A DNA stretch of 64,000 bases from Halomonas elongata. Lineage in GTDB: Bacteria > Pseudomonadota > Gammaproteobacteria > Pseudomonadales > Halomonadaceae. Shown here piece by piece: positions 1 through 8,051 of the stretch (the stretch's first letter is position 1; every line of letters starts with the position of its first letter). The position numbers and the translations under genes are program-made. The notes beneath the pieces are model-generated. The model did no database searches. It had not been told where the DNA came from and saw nothing but the letters and a program-made list of their open reading frames with translations. Location of the stretch: the NCBI RefSeq assembly GCF_029081005.1, contig NZ_JAJQTQ010000001.1:248001-312000 (forward strand), given 5' to 3'.

Positions 1-969
1 CTCGGCGGGTCCGCCAAGGCACTTGATGCCGCCCGCGCCACCCTGGCGGCGCATGGCGACTTCGTGAACGCGGCACATGCCCGCCACCTCGAGGCCCGCC
101 ACCGGCTGCTGCGAGGTCGTCTCGACGAAGCCGACGAGATCCTCGCCGACATCGCCCCCGAATCCTTGCCACCTGCCTTGCGGGCCGCCCATGAGCTGGT
201 GGTGGCCGGCATCGCGACGCGTCGGCTCAAGACCGGCCGGGTCCATGCCGCACTCGCCAGGGCCGTGAACGCCGCGCGTGCTGCCGGCATCCCGGCCCTG
301 ATGGCGGAGATCGAGACAGCCTCCCGGGTACTGCATACCACCGCCGCACGTCGACTGACGCATGACGGCGAAAGCCCCCTGCTGCTCGAGGATGTCGAGG
401 CGCTCCTGGCATCACCTGCTTTCGTGGTGGATGCGTGCCGTCATGTCGTGCGCCAGACCGACACTCTGGTTTCGCTCAGCCGGCGACCGGTGCTGTTCGA
501 GCTCGTACGCGCCCTCGGCGCGTCATGGCCCTCGGATGTCCCGAGGGAGCGCCTCATCAAGCACGCATTCCGCACGCGGTACGTCGATGACACGCATCGT
601 GCGCGACTGCGGGTCGAGATCGGCCGGCTGCGCACGGTATTGCGCCCGCTGGCCGACGTAAGCGCGACGCGTGGCGGATTCTCGCTTGTGCCGCACGACG
701 CTCGCGAGGTCGTCGTGCTGATACCCCCTGACGATACCCCGCATGCCGATGTGCTCGCGCTGCTCGCCGACGGCGAGGCCTGGTCGAGTTCGGCCCTGGC
801 ATTCGCCCTCGGGGTCAGCCAACGTACCGTGCAGCGCTCGCTCGATGCGCTGGCGGCGACAGGCAAGGTCCAGGTCTATGGTCGCGGCCGGGCGCGTCGC
901 TGGATGACAGGGGCCATCCCTGGTTTCACGACAACCTTGTTACTCCCCGGTCCATTACCCGGCAGCTAG
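1..969 (+). CDS. HTH-domain protein (5'-truncated by window edge)
   Basis: The reading frame is open from the first base of the window, so the start lies upstream; the GTG at 64 is only an internal candidate. The visible ~320 residues look mostly alpha-helical. The middle part (about 485-700) resembles a winged-helix, OmpR/SARP-like segment rich in Arg. The C-terminus (about 770-905) is a clear helix-turn-helix ending in SQRTVQRSLDALAATGKV, followed by a basic wing (YGRGRARRWM). It is probably a transcriptional regulator. A beta-propeller gene follows 35 bp downstream on the same strand and may be its target or partner. The family is not recognised precisely. Confidence 0.6.
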   Translation, partial: LGGSAKALDAARATLAAHGDFVNAAHARHLEARHRLLRGRLDEADEILADIAPESLPPALRAAHELVVAGIATRRLKTGRVHAALARAVNAARAAGIPALMAEIETASRVLHTTAARRLTHDGESPLLLEDVEALLASPAFVVDACRHVVRQTDTLVSLSRRPVLFELVRALGASWPSDVPRERLIKHAFRTRYVDDTHRARLRVEIGRLRTVLRPLADVSATRGGFSLVPHDAREVVVLIPPDDTPHADVLALLADGEAWSSSALAFALGVSQRTVQRSLDALAATGKVQVYGRGRARRWMTGAIPGFTTTLLLPGPLPGS

Positions 970-1004
970 TCTGGGTCAGGTAACCAACAACCAGGGAGAA
1001 GACA

Positions 1005-1637
1005 ATGCAACGACATTCAGCCGAAGTGATCCGCGAGTACGGCCCGTTTCCAGGCATCGAGTGCGTGCATGGCGTGACGTTCGACGGCCGCTACATCTGG
1101 CTGGCGACCGGCGAGACGCTGACCACCCTCGACCCGGACAGCGGCAACACAGGACGATCAGTGGATGCCGCAGCATCCGCCGGCACGGCCTTCGATGGCC
1201 AGCATCTGTACCAGATCGCCGGCAAGCGCATCCAGCGCATCGATCCGGAGACGGGAGACGTGCTCGCGACAATTCCCTCGCCCAGCGGCGATGATGACTC
1301 GGGACTGGCCTGGGCCGAAGGAACGCTCTGGGTGGGGCAGTACGAGGGACGCAAGGTCCTCCAGATCGACCCCAGAACCGGCGACGTGCTGCGCACCCTC
1401 GAATCCAACCGCAGGGTCACCGGGGTCACCTGGGTCGACGACGAGCTCTGGCATGGCACCTGGGAAAGCGACGAGAGCGATGTGAGACGGATCGACCCGC
1501 ACACGGGCGAGGTCCAGCAGCGACTCGAACTGCCGACCGATACGCACGTCTCCGGTCTCGAGTCCGATGGGAAGGACCGCTTCTTCTGCGGCGGCGGGCC
1601 AAGCGGGAGGCTGAGGATCATCCGGCGTCCCGTCTGA
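1005..1637 (+). CDS. Beta-propeller (PQQ/Vgb-like repeat) protein
   Basis: A 210-residue protein built from repeats of the type IDPETGDVLATI, each a propeller blade strand (LDPDSGNT, IDPETGDV, IDPRTGDV, IDPHTGEV at ~40-residue spacing). This resembles glutamine cyclotransferase-like or virginiamycin-lyase-like propellers. There is no signal peptide, so it should be cytoplasmic. The RBS is AGGGAGAA shortly before the ATG. It follows the HTH regulator gene closely and on the same strand, so the two may be co-transcribed. The ligand or enzymatic role cannot be read from the sequence. Confidence 0.7.
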   Translation: MQRHSAEVIREYGPFPGIECVHGVTFDGRYIWLATGETLTTLDPDSGNTGRSVDAAASAGTAFDGQHLYQIAGKRIQRIDPETGDVLATIPSPSGDDDSGLAWAEGTLWVGQYEGRKVLQIDPRTGDVLRTLESNRRVTGVTWVDDELWHGTWESDESDVRRIDPHTGEVQQRLELPTDTHVSGLESDGKDRFFCGGGPSGRLRIIRRPV

Positions 1638-1737
1638 TATCCCAGCCCGGCACTCGATCTGTGTGGCCCTCTCCGGGCCACCATGGCTCGAGATATCGCT
1701 TCGCCGTTTCCACCATCCAGGGAGTTACACGCATCCT

Positions 1738-2289
1738 TCAGCCGACAACAACCAGCCCGGGCCATATCGACGGCCAGTCCTTGCTGCGATACCGCTCCCG
1801 AAAGGCCGCCCTGTTCCGGCATCGAGGGTTGTAGGTCACCTTGCCTTCCAGCAACGATGCCAGGCCGAATGGTGCCACCAGCGACAGGCGTTGATCCCTG
1901 CCGAGATGGACGCCCACGGCCGTTTCCTGCTCGACCCAATATGTCATGGCATCGCACGTCGAGCGATAGGGCGCGTCGCCATTGCGTCCATGCATCCTGG
2001 CCTGATTCTTGACCGACCATGGCAGGTTCGACACGGCACAGAGAGACGCCTCCAGATCACGATCCCGGGCCTCCGAGTCATCGCGAGCATCGAAGTACAC
2101 GAGATCGATGTCATTCAGCGGCGTCGGTTGCGTGTACCCGTGGAGCCGATCCCACACCAGGTTGCGCACGAACCCGGCGGCCAGGCACCAGTCATCCAGG
2201 CGCAGTCGCTCGGCAAGCGCCAACGCCTCGAGCCGGGCCGAGTCGGCACGCAACCAGGTCAGCACCCTGCTTTCCAGTTCGTGGCACAT
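1738..2289 (-). CDS. Nucleotidyltransferase-family protein (DUF925-like)
   Basis: The 183-residue product contains WCLAAGFVRNLVWDRLHG and then LNDIDLVYFD. This arrangement of a GxxRN helix followed by a DxD-type strand is typical of the small nucleotidyltransferase_9/DUF925 family related to the nucleotidyltransferase fold. The open frame extends upstream, but that part overlaps the preceding acetyltransferase gene. I chose the ATG at 2289, 14 bp after that gene's stop. Both genes are on the minus strand and probably form an operon. The substrate is unknown. The family call rests on the motif pattern only. Confidence 0.7.
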   Translation of the reverse strand: MCHELESRVLTWLRADSARLEALALAERLRLDDWCLAAGFVRNLVWDRLHGYTQPTPLNDIDLVYFDARDDSEARDRDLEASLCAVSNLPWSVKNQARMHGRNGDAPYRSTCDAMTYWVEQETAVGVHLGRDQRLSLVAPFGLASLLEGKVTYNPRCRNRAAFRERYRSKDWPSIWPGLVVVG

Positions 2290-2302
2290 CGCGGTGAACT
2301 CT

Positions 2303-2854
2303 CTATCCGACAGGGGAGGCCATCTCTCGCCATTGCGTCCGGGACAGGCGGTACAGGCGAACATCGCGACCATGGAAGCGACACGTGACGAATGCCCGGA
2401 ACCCGATCTTTTCCGCCACGCGAATAGAGGCCAGATTCGCCGGTTCGATGACGGCCACCACTTCATCCAGGCGCAGGACGTCAAAGCCATGCGCCATCAC
2501 GGTTCGAGCCGCTTCGAGGGCCAGCCCGCGATGCCAGAATCGCCTGGCCAGGCGGTAGCCGATTCCGATCTCCTCGACACCCGCCACCTCCTCGGGCACC
2601 AGGCCGCAGAACCCCACGAACGCATTCGACTCCCGGTCGATCAGCGCCATGGGGCCGAAACCACGAATCACATGACAGTCCCGACTCCAGTCCAGGAAAC
2701 GCCGGGTCGCCCGGCGGTCGCAGACACCCCGAACGGAAAACCGCATCACTTCCGGATCGCCCAGGAGGGCCGTCAGGTCGGACAGGTCCTCCTTCAACAA
2801 GGGACGAATGATCAGCCTCTCCGTCTCGAACGAAAGTGCGCGTCGTCCTTTCAA
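2303..2854 (-). CDS. GNAT-family N-acetyltransferase (RimJ/RimL-like)
   Basis: 183 residues starting with the characteristic FETERLIIRPLLKEDLSDL strand-helix of the RimJ/RimL subgroup. A central EIGIGYRLARRFWHRGLALE segment provides the acetyl-CoA pyrophosphate-binding loop, and a late NLASIRVAEKIGFR motif follows. It probably acetylates an amino group of a protein or small molecule from acetyl-CoA; the substrate is not predictable. It is followed 13 bp downstream by the nucleotidyltransferase-like gene on the same strand. Confidence 0.85.
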   Translation of the reverse strand: MKGRRALSFETERLIIRPLLKEDLSDLTALLGDPEVMRFSVRGVCDRRATRRFLDWSRDCHVIRGFGPMALIDRESNAFVGFCGLVPEEVAGVEEIGIGYRLARRFWHRGLALEAARTVMAHGFDVLRLDEVVAVIEPANLASIRVAEKIGFRAFVTCRFHGRDVRLYRLSRTQWREMASPVG

Positions 2855-2933
2855 GACAGTCGTTGCCTCCCGATCACGGATCTGCCTTCACGTCCGGCGG
2901 GGTCGATCTTGCGCGCCGGCATTCCGCAGGCAT

Positions 2934-3548
2934 TTATCGATCCGACAGCGCCAGTTGAACCCCCAGCCCCGCGAAGGCACCGGAAAAGCCGCGCCTCAGC
3001 CAGGCCTGCACCCTGGGCGACTCGACGACGCCCTGTCGGAAGGCATGCGCCAGGCAACCGTATCCGACGAAGACGACGAAGGTCATCGCCATGAACACGG
3101 CGCTGAGCCCCAGCAGCTGCAACACCCCGGGCGCCGCGCCAGGCACGACGAACTGCGGCAGAAAGGCCATGAAGAAGATGGTCAGCTTGGGATTCAGGGT
3201 ATTGATCAACATCGACTTGAGAATGAGATTCAGCGCGCCGGACCGAGTGACGGTCTCATCCAGGACGAAGGCCTCACGGTCCCGCCAGGTGGCATAGGCC
3301 AGATAGAGCAGGTAGGCGACGCCGGCGAACTTGAGTACCTGAAAGGCGACCGCACTGGTATGCAGGATGGCCGCCAAGCCCAGCACCGTGGCCAGCAGAT
3401 GAGGCACGATACCAATCGTGCAGCCCAGTGCCGTATGGAGGCTCGCGATGCGGCCCTGGGTCAGTCCTGCCGTCACCGTGCACAACACGCCGGCGCCGGG
3501 TACCAGTACCACGATCAAGGATGTGAACAGAAACTCGATGGATACCAT
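2934..3548 (-). CDS. LysE-family amino-acid exporter
   Basis: A 204-residue integral membrane protein with about six hydrophobic segments. The N-terminal signature VLVPGAGVLCTVTAGLTQGR corresponds to the LysE/RhtB motif (usually PGP; here PGA). It includes the conserved NPKLTIFFMAFLPQFV segment near residue 115. The family exports amino acids such as lysine, homoserine or threonine using the proton gradient. Length matches the family (200-210). It stands alone, with ~400 bp of non-coding DNA upstream. The exact substrate is not predictable. Confidence 0.88.
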   Translation of the reverse strand: MVSIEFLFTSLIVVLVPGAGVLCTVTAGLTQGRIASLHTALGCTIGIVPHLLATVLGLAAILHTSAVAFQVLKFAGVAYLLYLAYATWRDREAFVLDETVTRSGALNLILKSMLINTLNPKLTIFFMAFLPQFVVPGAAPGVLQLLGLSAVFMAMTFVVFVGYGCLAHAFRQGVVESPRVQAWLRRGFSGAFAGLGVQLALSDR

Positions 3549-3956
3549 ATCGGGATGTCCCCAACAGATCAGATGAAACGGACAGGCTTCGAGTCTAGGT
3601 CAGACAGAACGGGCCGACGAACCCTGTATACCCCTCAGGACATCATTCCTCCATCTGCCGTCGGAATTCCCCTTCTTCTCGCGAAGTCCGGCACGATAGC
3701 CGTTTCCAACCTGGCGCAACCCGCTCAGGTGTCGAGATGTTTCCCCTGGCCATGCCGATACTCTCTCTCGTGTGGCGAATCACTCGACTCAACCCAACTA
3801 CATGAAAACACTCATACTCGGGGTCGTTTACATTTGTTGTGTTGGCAACCGATCGATGCAGGCATTAAATACGTCCCGTCGGTCGTCAGTTCCTAAGCCC
3901 CCAAGACCCGCCATCGCTGAACGACCATCGACGCCACGTCGTGGAGCGGCATCAAC
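3549..3956. other. Intergenic region between lysE-like gene and aqpZ
   Basis: About 400 bp without a convincing gene. The part nearest aqpZ (about 3780-3880) is noticeably AT-richer than the surroundings and holds a good sigma-70-type promoter (annotated separately). The part nearest the LysE-like gene must carry its minus-strand promoter, but I see no strong match there. Confidence 0.5.
3842..3870 (+). promoter_or_regulatory. Candidate sigma-70 promoter of aqpZ
   Basis: TTGGCA at 3842-3847 and TTAAAT at 3865-3870 are separated by exactly 17 bases. They lie 86 bp upstream of the aqpZ start in a locally AT-rich stretch. The fit to the consensus is 5/6 and 4/6. Confidence 0.5.
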
Positions 3957-4703
3957 ATGCACAGATACATTGCCGAGTTCATCGGCACCTTCTGGCTAGT
4001 ACTCGCCGGTTGCGGCAGTGCCATACTGACTGCCGGCTTACCCGGTACCGGCATCAACCTGCTGATCGTAGCCCTGGCCTTCGGGCTGGCGACGATCACC
4101 ATGGGATTTGCCATCGGGCATATATCGGGCTGCCACCTGAATCCGGCGGTGTCGATCGGGCTCTGGGCAGGCGGCCGCTTCTCCGCTCGCGAACTGCCGT
4201 ACTATATCGGCTCTCAGATCTTCGGTGCCTTGATCGCCGCTGGCGTGCTTTATCTCATCGCCTCCGGCAAGCCCGGCTTCGATTTCTCCAATGGTTTCGC
4301 CGCCAACGGTTACGGCAAGCACTCACCAGGCGGCTATGATGTGATCTCGGCACTGCTCACCGAGATCGTGATGGCGATGATCTTCCTGTTCGTCATCCTT
4401 GGCGCCACCGATGCACGCGCCCCCCGCCATGCTGCCCCGCTGGCCAGCGGCCTGTGCCTGGCACTCATCTACCTGGTGAGCCTCCCGATCACCAACGGTT
4501 CGATCAACCCGGCACGCAGCACCGGCATCGCGCTGCTGGTCGGCGACTGGGCGCTGGTGCAACTCTGGCTTTTCTGGGTGGCGCCGATCCTGGGCGGACT
4601 GCTCGGGGCCATCCTCTACCGCATGGTCAGCGGTACCTGGCGAGATCAGGAAGAGGATGATCGGCGTCGTCAGTTGGAGAACAACAGCAACCATGTCGTC
4701 TGA
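3957..4703 (+). CDS. aqpZ: Aquaporin Z
   Basis: A 248-residue MIP-family channel with both hallmark half-helices: [12 protein letters not shown] (NPA at 62-64) and [10 protein letters not shown] (NPA at 184-186). The second NPA is followed by the selectivity-filter Arg. Six membrane helices are apparent. It moves water rapidly across the inner membrane, a plausible osmotic function in a halophile. The tail after the last helix ([20 protein letters not shown]) is longer and more charged than in the ~231-residue E. coli protein. It is monocistronic, with a promoter candidate about 86 bp upstream. Confidence 0.95.
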   Translation: MHRYIAEFIGTFWLVLAGCGSAILTAGLPGTGINLLIVALAFGLATITMGFAIGHISGCHLNPAVSIGLWAGGRFSARELPYYIGSQIFGALIAAGVLYLIASGKPGFDFSNGFAANGYGKHSPGGYDVISALLTEIVMAMIFLFVILGATDARAPRHAAPLASGLCLALIYLVSLPITNGSINPARSTGIALLVGDWALVQLWLFWVAPILGGLLGAILYRMVSGTWRDQEEDDRRRQLENNSNHVV

Positions 4704-4723
4704 TGACGTCCGCGGCCCGGGGC

Positions 4724-5359
4724 TCATTCGGCACGAGCGATCACCCGCTCGCGCGGCCAGCGCACTTTCTTGAGACCGGCGAGCCAGTCGGTTTCCGCAT
4801 CGCGATACCCGAGCGTCGCCACGACGGCGCTGCGCAGCCCCCGGGCCGGCAGAGCCAGGACCTCGTCCAGAGCCGCCGGATCGAAGCCCTCCATGGGCGT
4901 CGCGTCGACTCGCTCCATGGCGGCCGCCGTCAGCACCATGCCCATCGCCAGATAGGCCTGCCGGGCGGCCCACTGGTGCCGAGCCTCCGCTGTCGCCAGA
5001 CGATTGACCGTACTCGCCACGGTATGGCGATACCCCTCGAGGGAGGCCAGCTCCAGCCCCCGTTCCTCGGCGATCAGAGCCATCAGCTGATCGACTTCGG
5101 CCTCGCCGATGCTTTCCCAGGTAGCGAACACCAGCAGATGGGATCCCTCGACGACCTGTGGCTGATGGAACATCGCCGGCTGGCAGCGTTCACGCAGTTC
5201 CGGCGTATCGACCACCACGACCGAGTATGGCTGCAAGCCATAGGACGAGGGCGCCAGGTGCGCTGCATCCAGGATGCGTTCGACCGTCGCCTCGGGAACG
5301 CGACGACCATTCATGCGCTTGGTGGCATAACGCCAGTTCAAAGCCGTATGCAACATCAT
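4724..5359 (-). CDS. NAD(P)H-dependent nitroreductase family protein
   Basis: A 211-residue FMN-dependent nitroreductase-fold protein. The N-terminal LNWRYATKRMNGR provides the RxSxR-type FMN phosphate-binding region, LAPSSYGLQPYSVVVVD is the conserved FMN/active-site segment, and ALPARGLRSAVVATLGYRD is the C-terminal glycine-rich motif. It resembles NfsB-type enzymes that reduce nitroaromatics or quinones. The start ATG overlaps the stop of the upstream DMT transporter (TGATG), indicating translational coupling. The longer open frame upstream is only a shadow of the transporter gene. It is probably part of a MarR-controlled operon. Confidence 0.85.
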   Translation of the reverse strand: MMLHTALNWRYATKRMNGRRVPEATVERILDAAHLAPSSYGLQPYSVVVVDTPELRERCQPAMFHQPQVVEGSHLLVFATWESIGEAEVDQLMALIAEERGLELASLEGYRHTVASTVNRLATAEARHQWAARQAYLAMGMVLTAAAMERVDATPMEGFDPAALDEVLALPARGLRSAVVATLGYRDAETDWLAGLKKVRWPRERVIARAE

Positions 5360-6300
5360 CAAGACTCCTTGGGCTGACGCGTCGAGGATTGTGCGGCGCG
5401 CCAGGCCGCGTACTGGAAGACCAGGGTACCGGCAATGACCAGTCCACCGGCGACGGCCAGGTTGGGCGGTGCCGACTCTCCCAGAAAGAGCACGGCGATG
5501 GCGGTACCCATGACGGCGGCAACGATACCGATCTGGCTCAGGTAGACCGGACCGGCCAGCCGTTGAAGAATGAAGAAGAACAGATACAGGACAGTGAAGA
5601 TGCCCATCTCGACCAGCAGCAGGCCCACCGCCGCAGGCGAGGCGAATAGCGCACCGATCTGCCCCGATTCGGTAACCAGCGCGGCCGGCAGCAAGCCGAG
5701 AGCGGCGCCCGCCAGCACCAGGGCGGTGAGATAGGCGAGCGGCACACCATCCGGCCAGCGCCATGTCCGATAGATATTGCCCATGGCCAGCGTCAGGGGC
5801 AGCAGCAGGATCAACAGCGACCAGCCCAACTGGCCACCGCCGACGCTGGCCTTGGACAAGGCCAGCACGACGCCACCGGCCAGCCCCAGCAACACACCGC
5901 CCAACCGGTCCCAGCGCAGCGACTCCATCCGCAGGAGCACCGCCAGCAGCCAGGTCACCAATATCGGGAAAGCGAAGCTCAACGAGACAAACCCCGCGCC
6001 GACATGGCGTACCGCCAGAAAGCCAAGCGCATTGGGCATGGCCAGCAGGATCCCGGATACCAGGGCGTACTCGATGATGCGACGATCGAGTCGCCAGCGC
6101 GCCCGCTTCGGCAACGACAGCAACAACAGGGCGAGGCTCGCGCCGGCCATGGCCACCATCAGGAAGGTGAGTCGTGGCAGCTCCGCCGCATCAGCGAACT
6201 TGGCCACGCTCAGCGACAGGGCCAGCAGGGTCCCCACCAGCAGCAGGCAGCCCAGGGCCTTGGCGACATCGGCCTTGTGTCCCGTGGGGGTATTCGCCAT
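5359..6300 (-). CDS. DMT-superfamily (EamA) transporter
   Basis: A 313-residue membrane protein with about ten hydrophobic helices arranged as two EamA repeats, typical of drug/metabolite exporters. The ATG at 6300 follows GGAG by six bases. An upstream in-frame ATG at 6372 would run into the divergent MarR gene and is less likely. The C-terminus overlaps the start of the nitroreductase gene. Divergent orientation to a MarR regulator, with palindromes between the two, suggests repression relieved by a small-molecule ligand. The substrate is unknown. Confidence 0.85.
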   Translation of the reverse strand: MANTPTGHKADVAKALGCLLLVGTLLALSLSVAKFADAAELPRLTFLMVAMAGASLALLLLSLPKRARWRLDRRIIEYALVSGILLAMPNALGFLAVRHVGAGFVSLSFAFPILVTWLLAVLLRMESLRWDRLGGVLLGLAGGVVLALSKASVGGGQLGWSLLILLLPLTLAMGNIYRTWRWPDGVPLAYLTALVLAGAALGLLPAALVTESGQIGALFASPAAVGLLLVEMGIFTVLYLFFFILQRLAGPVYLSQIGIVAAVMGTAIAVLFLGESAPPNLAVAGGLVIAGTLVFQYAAWRAAQSSTRQPKES

Positions 6301-6321
6301 TCTGTGCTCCTCTATCTCGCC

Positions 6322-6336
6322 GTCGTGTATCACGAC
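6322..6336. promoter_or_regulatory. Perfect inverted repeat between DMT gene and marR
   Basis: GTCGTG-TAT-CACGAC forms 6-bp arms around a 3-bp centre in the 65-bp divergent intergenic region. It is a candidate regulator-binding site. Confidence 0.4.
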
Positions 6337-6343
6337 ATAAAGA

Positions 6344-6359
6344 ATCTTAGTATCAAGAT
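6344..6359. promoter_or_regulatory. Candidate MarR operator
   Basis: ATCTT-AGTATC-AAGAT is a 16-bp inverted repeat just before the marR start. It differs from the fully symmetric form ATCTTGATATCAAGAT, a pattern common for MarR-family operators, only at the two bases after the left arm. Confidence 0.5.
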
Positions 6360-6365
6360 AAATGG

Positions 6366-6872
6366 ATGGCAAGATCTATGGACCGAGTCAGTGTCGCGAT
6401 TGACCAGTGGCGCCGGGAATGCCCCGAGCTCGAGCTGCTTCCCATGGAGCTGACCGCCCGCCTGGGGGCCATCAGTCGGCATATCACCCAGGATTACCTG
6501 GACCCTTTCTTCAACGAACGCGGCCTGCAACCGAGGGAGTTCGACGTGCTCGCGACCTTGCGTCGTGCCGGCGAACCCTACGCCCTGACACCGACCCAGT
6601 TGTTCAAGGTGCTGATGTTTTCTTCGGGAGGCATGACCAACCAGCTCGACCGACTGGAAAAGGCCGGCTTGATCGCGCGTCGCCCCAACCCGGACGACCG
6701 CCGCAGCATGCTGGTAACACTGACGGCAGCAGGGCTCGATCTCGTGAACAACACCCTCGCGCCACACGTGGACAACGAGGCCCGGGCGCTCTCGCCGCTG
6801 AACGATGAGGAACAACGCACACTGAATGCGCTGTTGGCCAAACTGATGGGCGGCCTGGAAGCGGATATGTAA
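6366..6872 (+). CDS. MarR-family transcriptional regulator
   Basis: A 168-residue winged-helix protein. The DNA-recognition helix region is LTPTQLFKVLMFSSGGMTNQLDRLEKAGLI, and the wing RRPNPDDRRSMLVTLTAAG is diagnostic for MarR. Flanking helices form the dimerisation domain. The start could be ATG 6366 or the in-frame ATG 6378; neither has a strong RBS. It is transcribed divergently from the DMT exporter/nitroreductase pair and is probably its repressor, acting through the palindromes between them and regulating itself. Confidence 0.88.
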   Translation: MARSMDRVSVAIDQWRRECPELELLPMELTARLGAISRHITQDYLDPFFNERGLQPREFDVLATLRRAGEPYALTPTQLFKVLMFSSGGMTNQLDRLEKAGLIARRPNPDDRRSMLVTLTAAGLDLVNNTLAPHVDNEARALSPLNDEEQRTLNALLAKLMGGLEADM

Positions 6873-6948
6873 CGATATTGACCATCGCATCGACGACACT
6901 GCGGGCATCGCCCATGCGACGGTCGATTCAGCCTTCTCCGGCAGCCCG

Positions 6949-7917
6949 TTACAGCCAGCGCCTGCGCTTGAACAAGTACAGCATGCCGGCCACCAACGAC
7001 AGCATGACGCCGATCAAGATGAAATAGCCATAACGGAACGACAGCTCGGGCATATAGGCGAAGTTCATGCCATAGAGTCCCGCCAGGAAACTCAGCGGCA
7101 CGAAGATGGCAGTGATCACCGTGAGGATGCGCATGGTGCTGTTGAGCTGGTGCGATGACAGGGACAGGTAACCATCCACCAGGTCGCCACAGATGTCGTA
7201 ATACATCTGGGTCAGGCTCAGCAGCCGCTCGAAACGTTCATGCACGTCGTTGATGGCGTGCAGGGTTTCCTCATTGGCGCGAGGCAGGTGATCATAATCG
7301 TAACCGATCAATTCCTGGGTGATACCGACGTGATAGTTGAAGATGCGGCGCATTTTCACCAGCCTGGAGCGATAGGCGATGACCCGGCGCATCAGGGCAT
7401 CGCTGCCATCGCTGATCAGTGCGTCCTCGAGGTCGCTGAGTTGCGTCTCGAACGCCAGCAGGCTCTCCAGATAGAAGCCCCCCGAAATGTACATGATTCG
7501 TAGCGCCACATATTCCGGGGAGCGCCCGAGCAGACGCTCGCCTTCGCGCTCGAACAGCCGGTCCACGCTCATAGCCCGCCCCGGATGCAGACTGATCAAG
7601 AAGCGCTCCCCCAGCAGGAAGGCCATCTGCTGAGGCACGTAGTCGAGATCGCCGTCGAAGGAGGAAATGCCACGATAGAGGATCAGGGTGTGATCGACGA
7701 ACTCCTCTATCTTGGGCGGGTGACGATCACGATGGGCATCGTCGATCGCCATGGGGTGGCAGCCGAAGGCCTCGAGCATTTCGCGCTCGCGCATCGCGCC
7801 CTCACCCTGAAGGTCGATCCAGATGCGACTGTCCGGCGACTCGCGCCAGTGCGCGATCAATTCCTCGCCCCCCAGTGAAGCATGACCGTCGGCGTCCAGG
7901 AGCAGAGTTCGAATCAT
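6949..7917 (-). CDS. CorA/ZntB-like divalent cation transporter
   Basis: A 322-residue 2-TM-GxN family protein. A long cytoplasmic alpha/beta plus coiled-coil domain (1-255) is followed by two membrane helices near the C-terminus. The pore signature YGMNF sits at the end of TM1 (FVPLSFLAGLYGMNF), and a basic tail FKRRRWL ends the protein. The family forms pentameric Mg2+/Co2+ (CorA) or Zn2+ (ZntB) channels. The sequence is closest in feel to ZntB/CorA-like proteins, but the metal is undecided. It is divergent from chrA, with ~130 bp between. Confidence 0.85.
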   Translation of the reverse strand: MIRTLLLDADGHASLGGEELIAHWRESPDSRIWIDLQGEGAMREREMLEAFGCHPMAIDDAHRDRHPPKIEEFVDHTLILYRGISSFDGDLDYVPQQMAFLLGERFLISLHPGRAMSVDRLFEREGERLLGRSPEYVALRIMYISGGFYLESLLAFETQLSDLEDALISDGSDALMRRVIAYRSRLVKMRRIFNYHVGITQELIGYDYDHLPRANEETLHAINDVHERFERLLSLTQMYYDICGDLVDGYLSLSSHQLNSTMRILTVITAIFVPLSFLAGLYGMNFAYMPELSFRYGYFILIGVMLSLVAGMLYLFKRRRWL

Positions 7918-8051
7918 CGTCTTGTCATCTCTGGTTGATAGGCTCTCCCAAGATACGGCAAGCCTTGCGGCCTGCCTATGTCATTGGAATCGATCCTCAG
8001 AACCCGTCATTACCCTCGCTCCCATCAACCCCGGACGGATACGATACCCGC

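Noticed and set aside
4724..5764. Nitroreductase fused to an upstream 135-residue domain
   Set aside because: The upstream part is a shadow of the DMT transporter; the coupled TGATG start at 5359 is the natural one.
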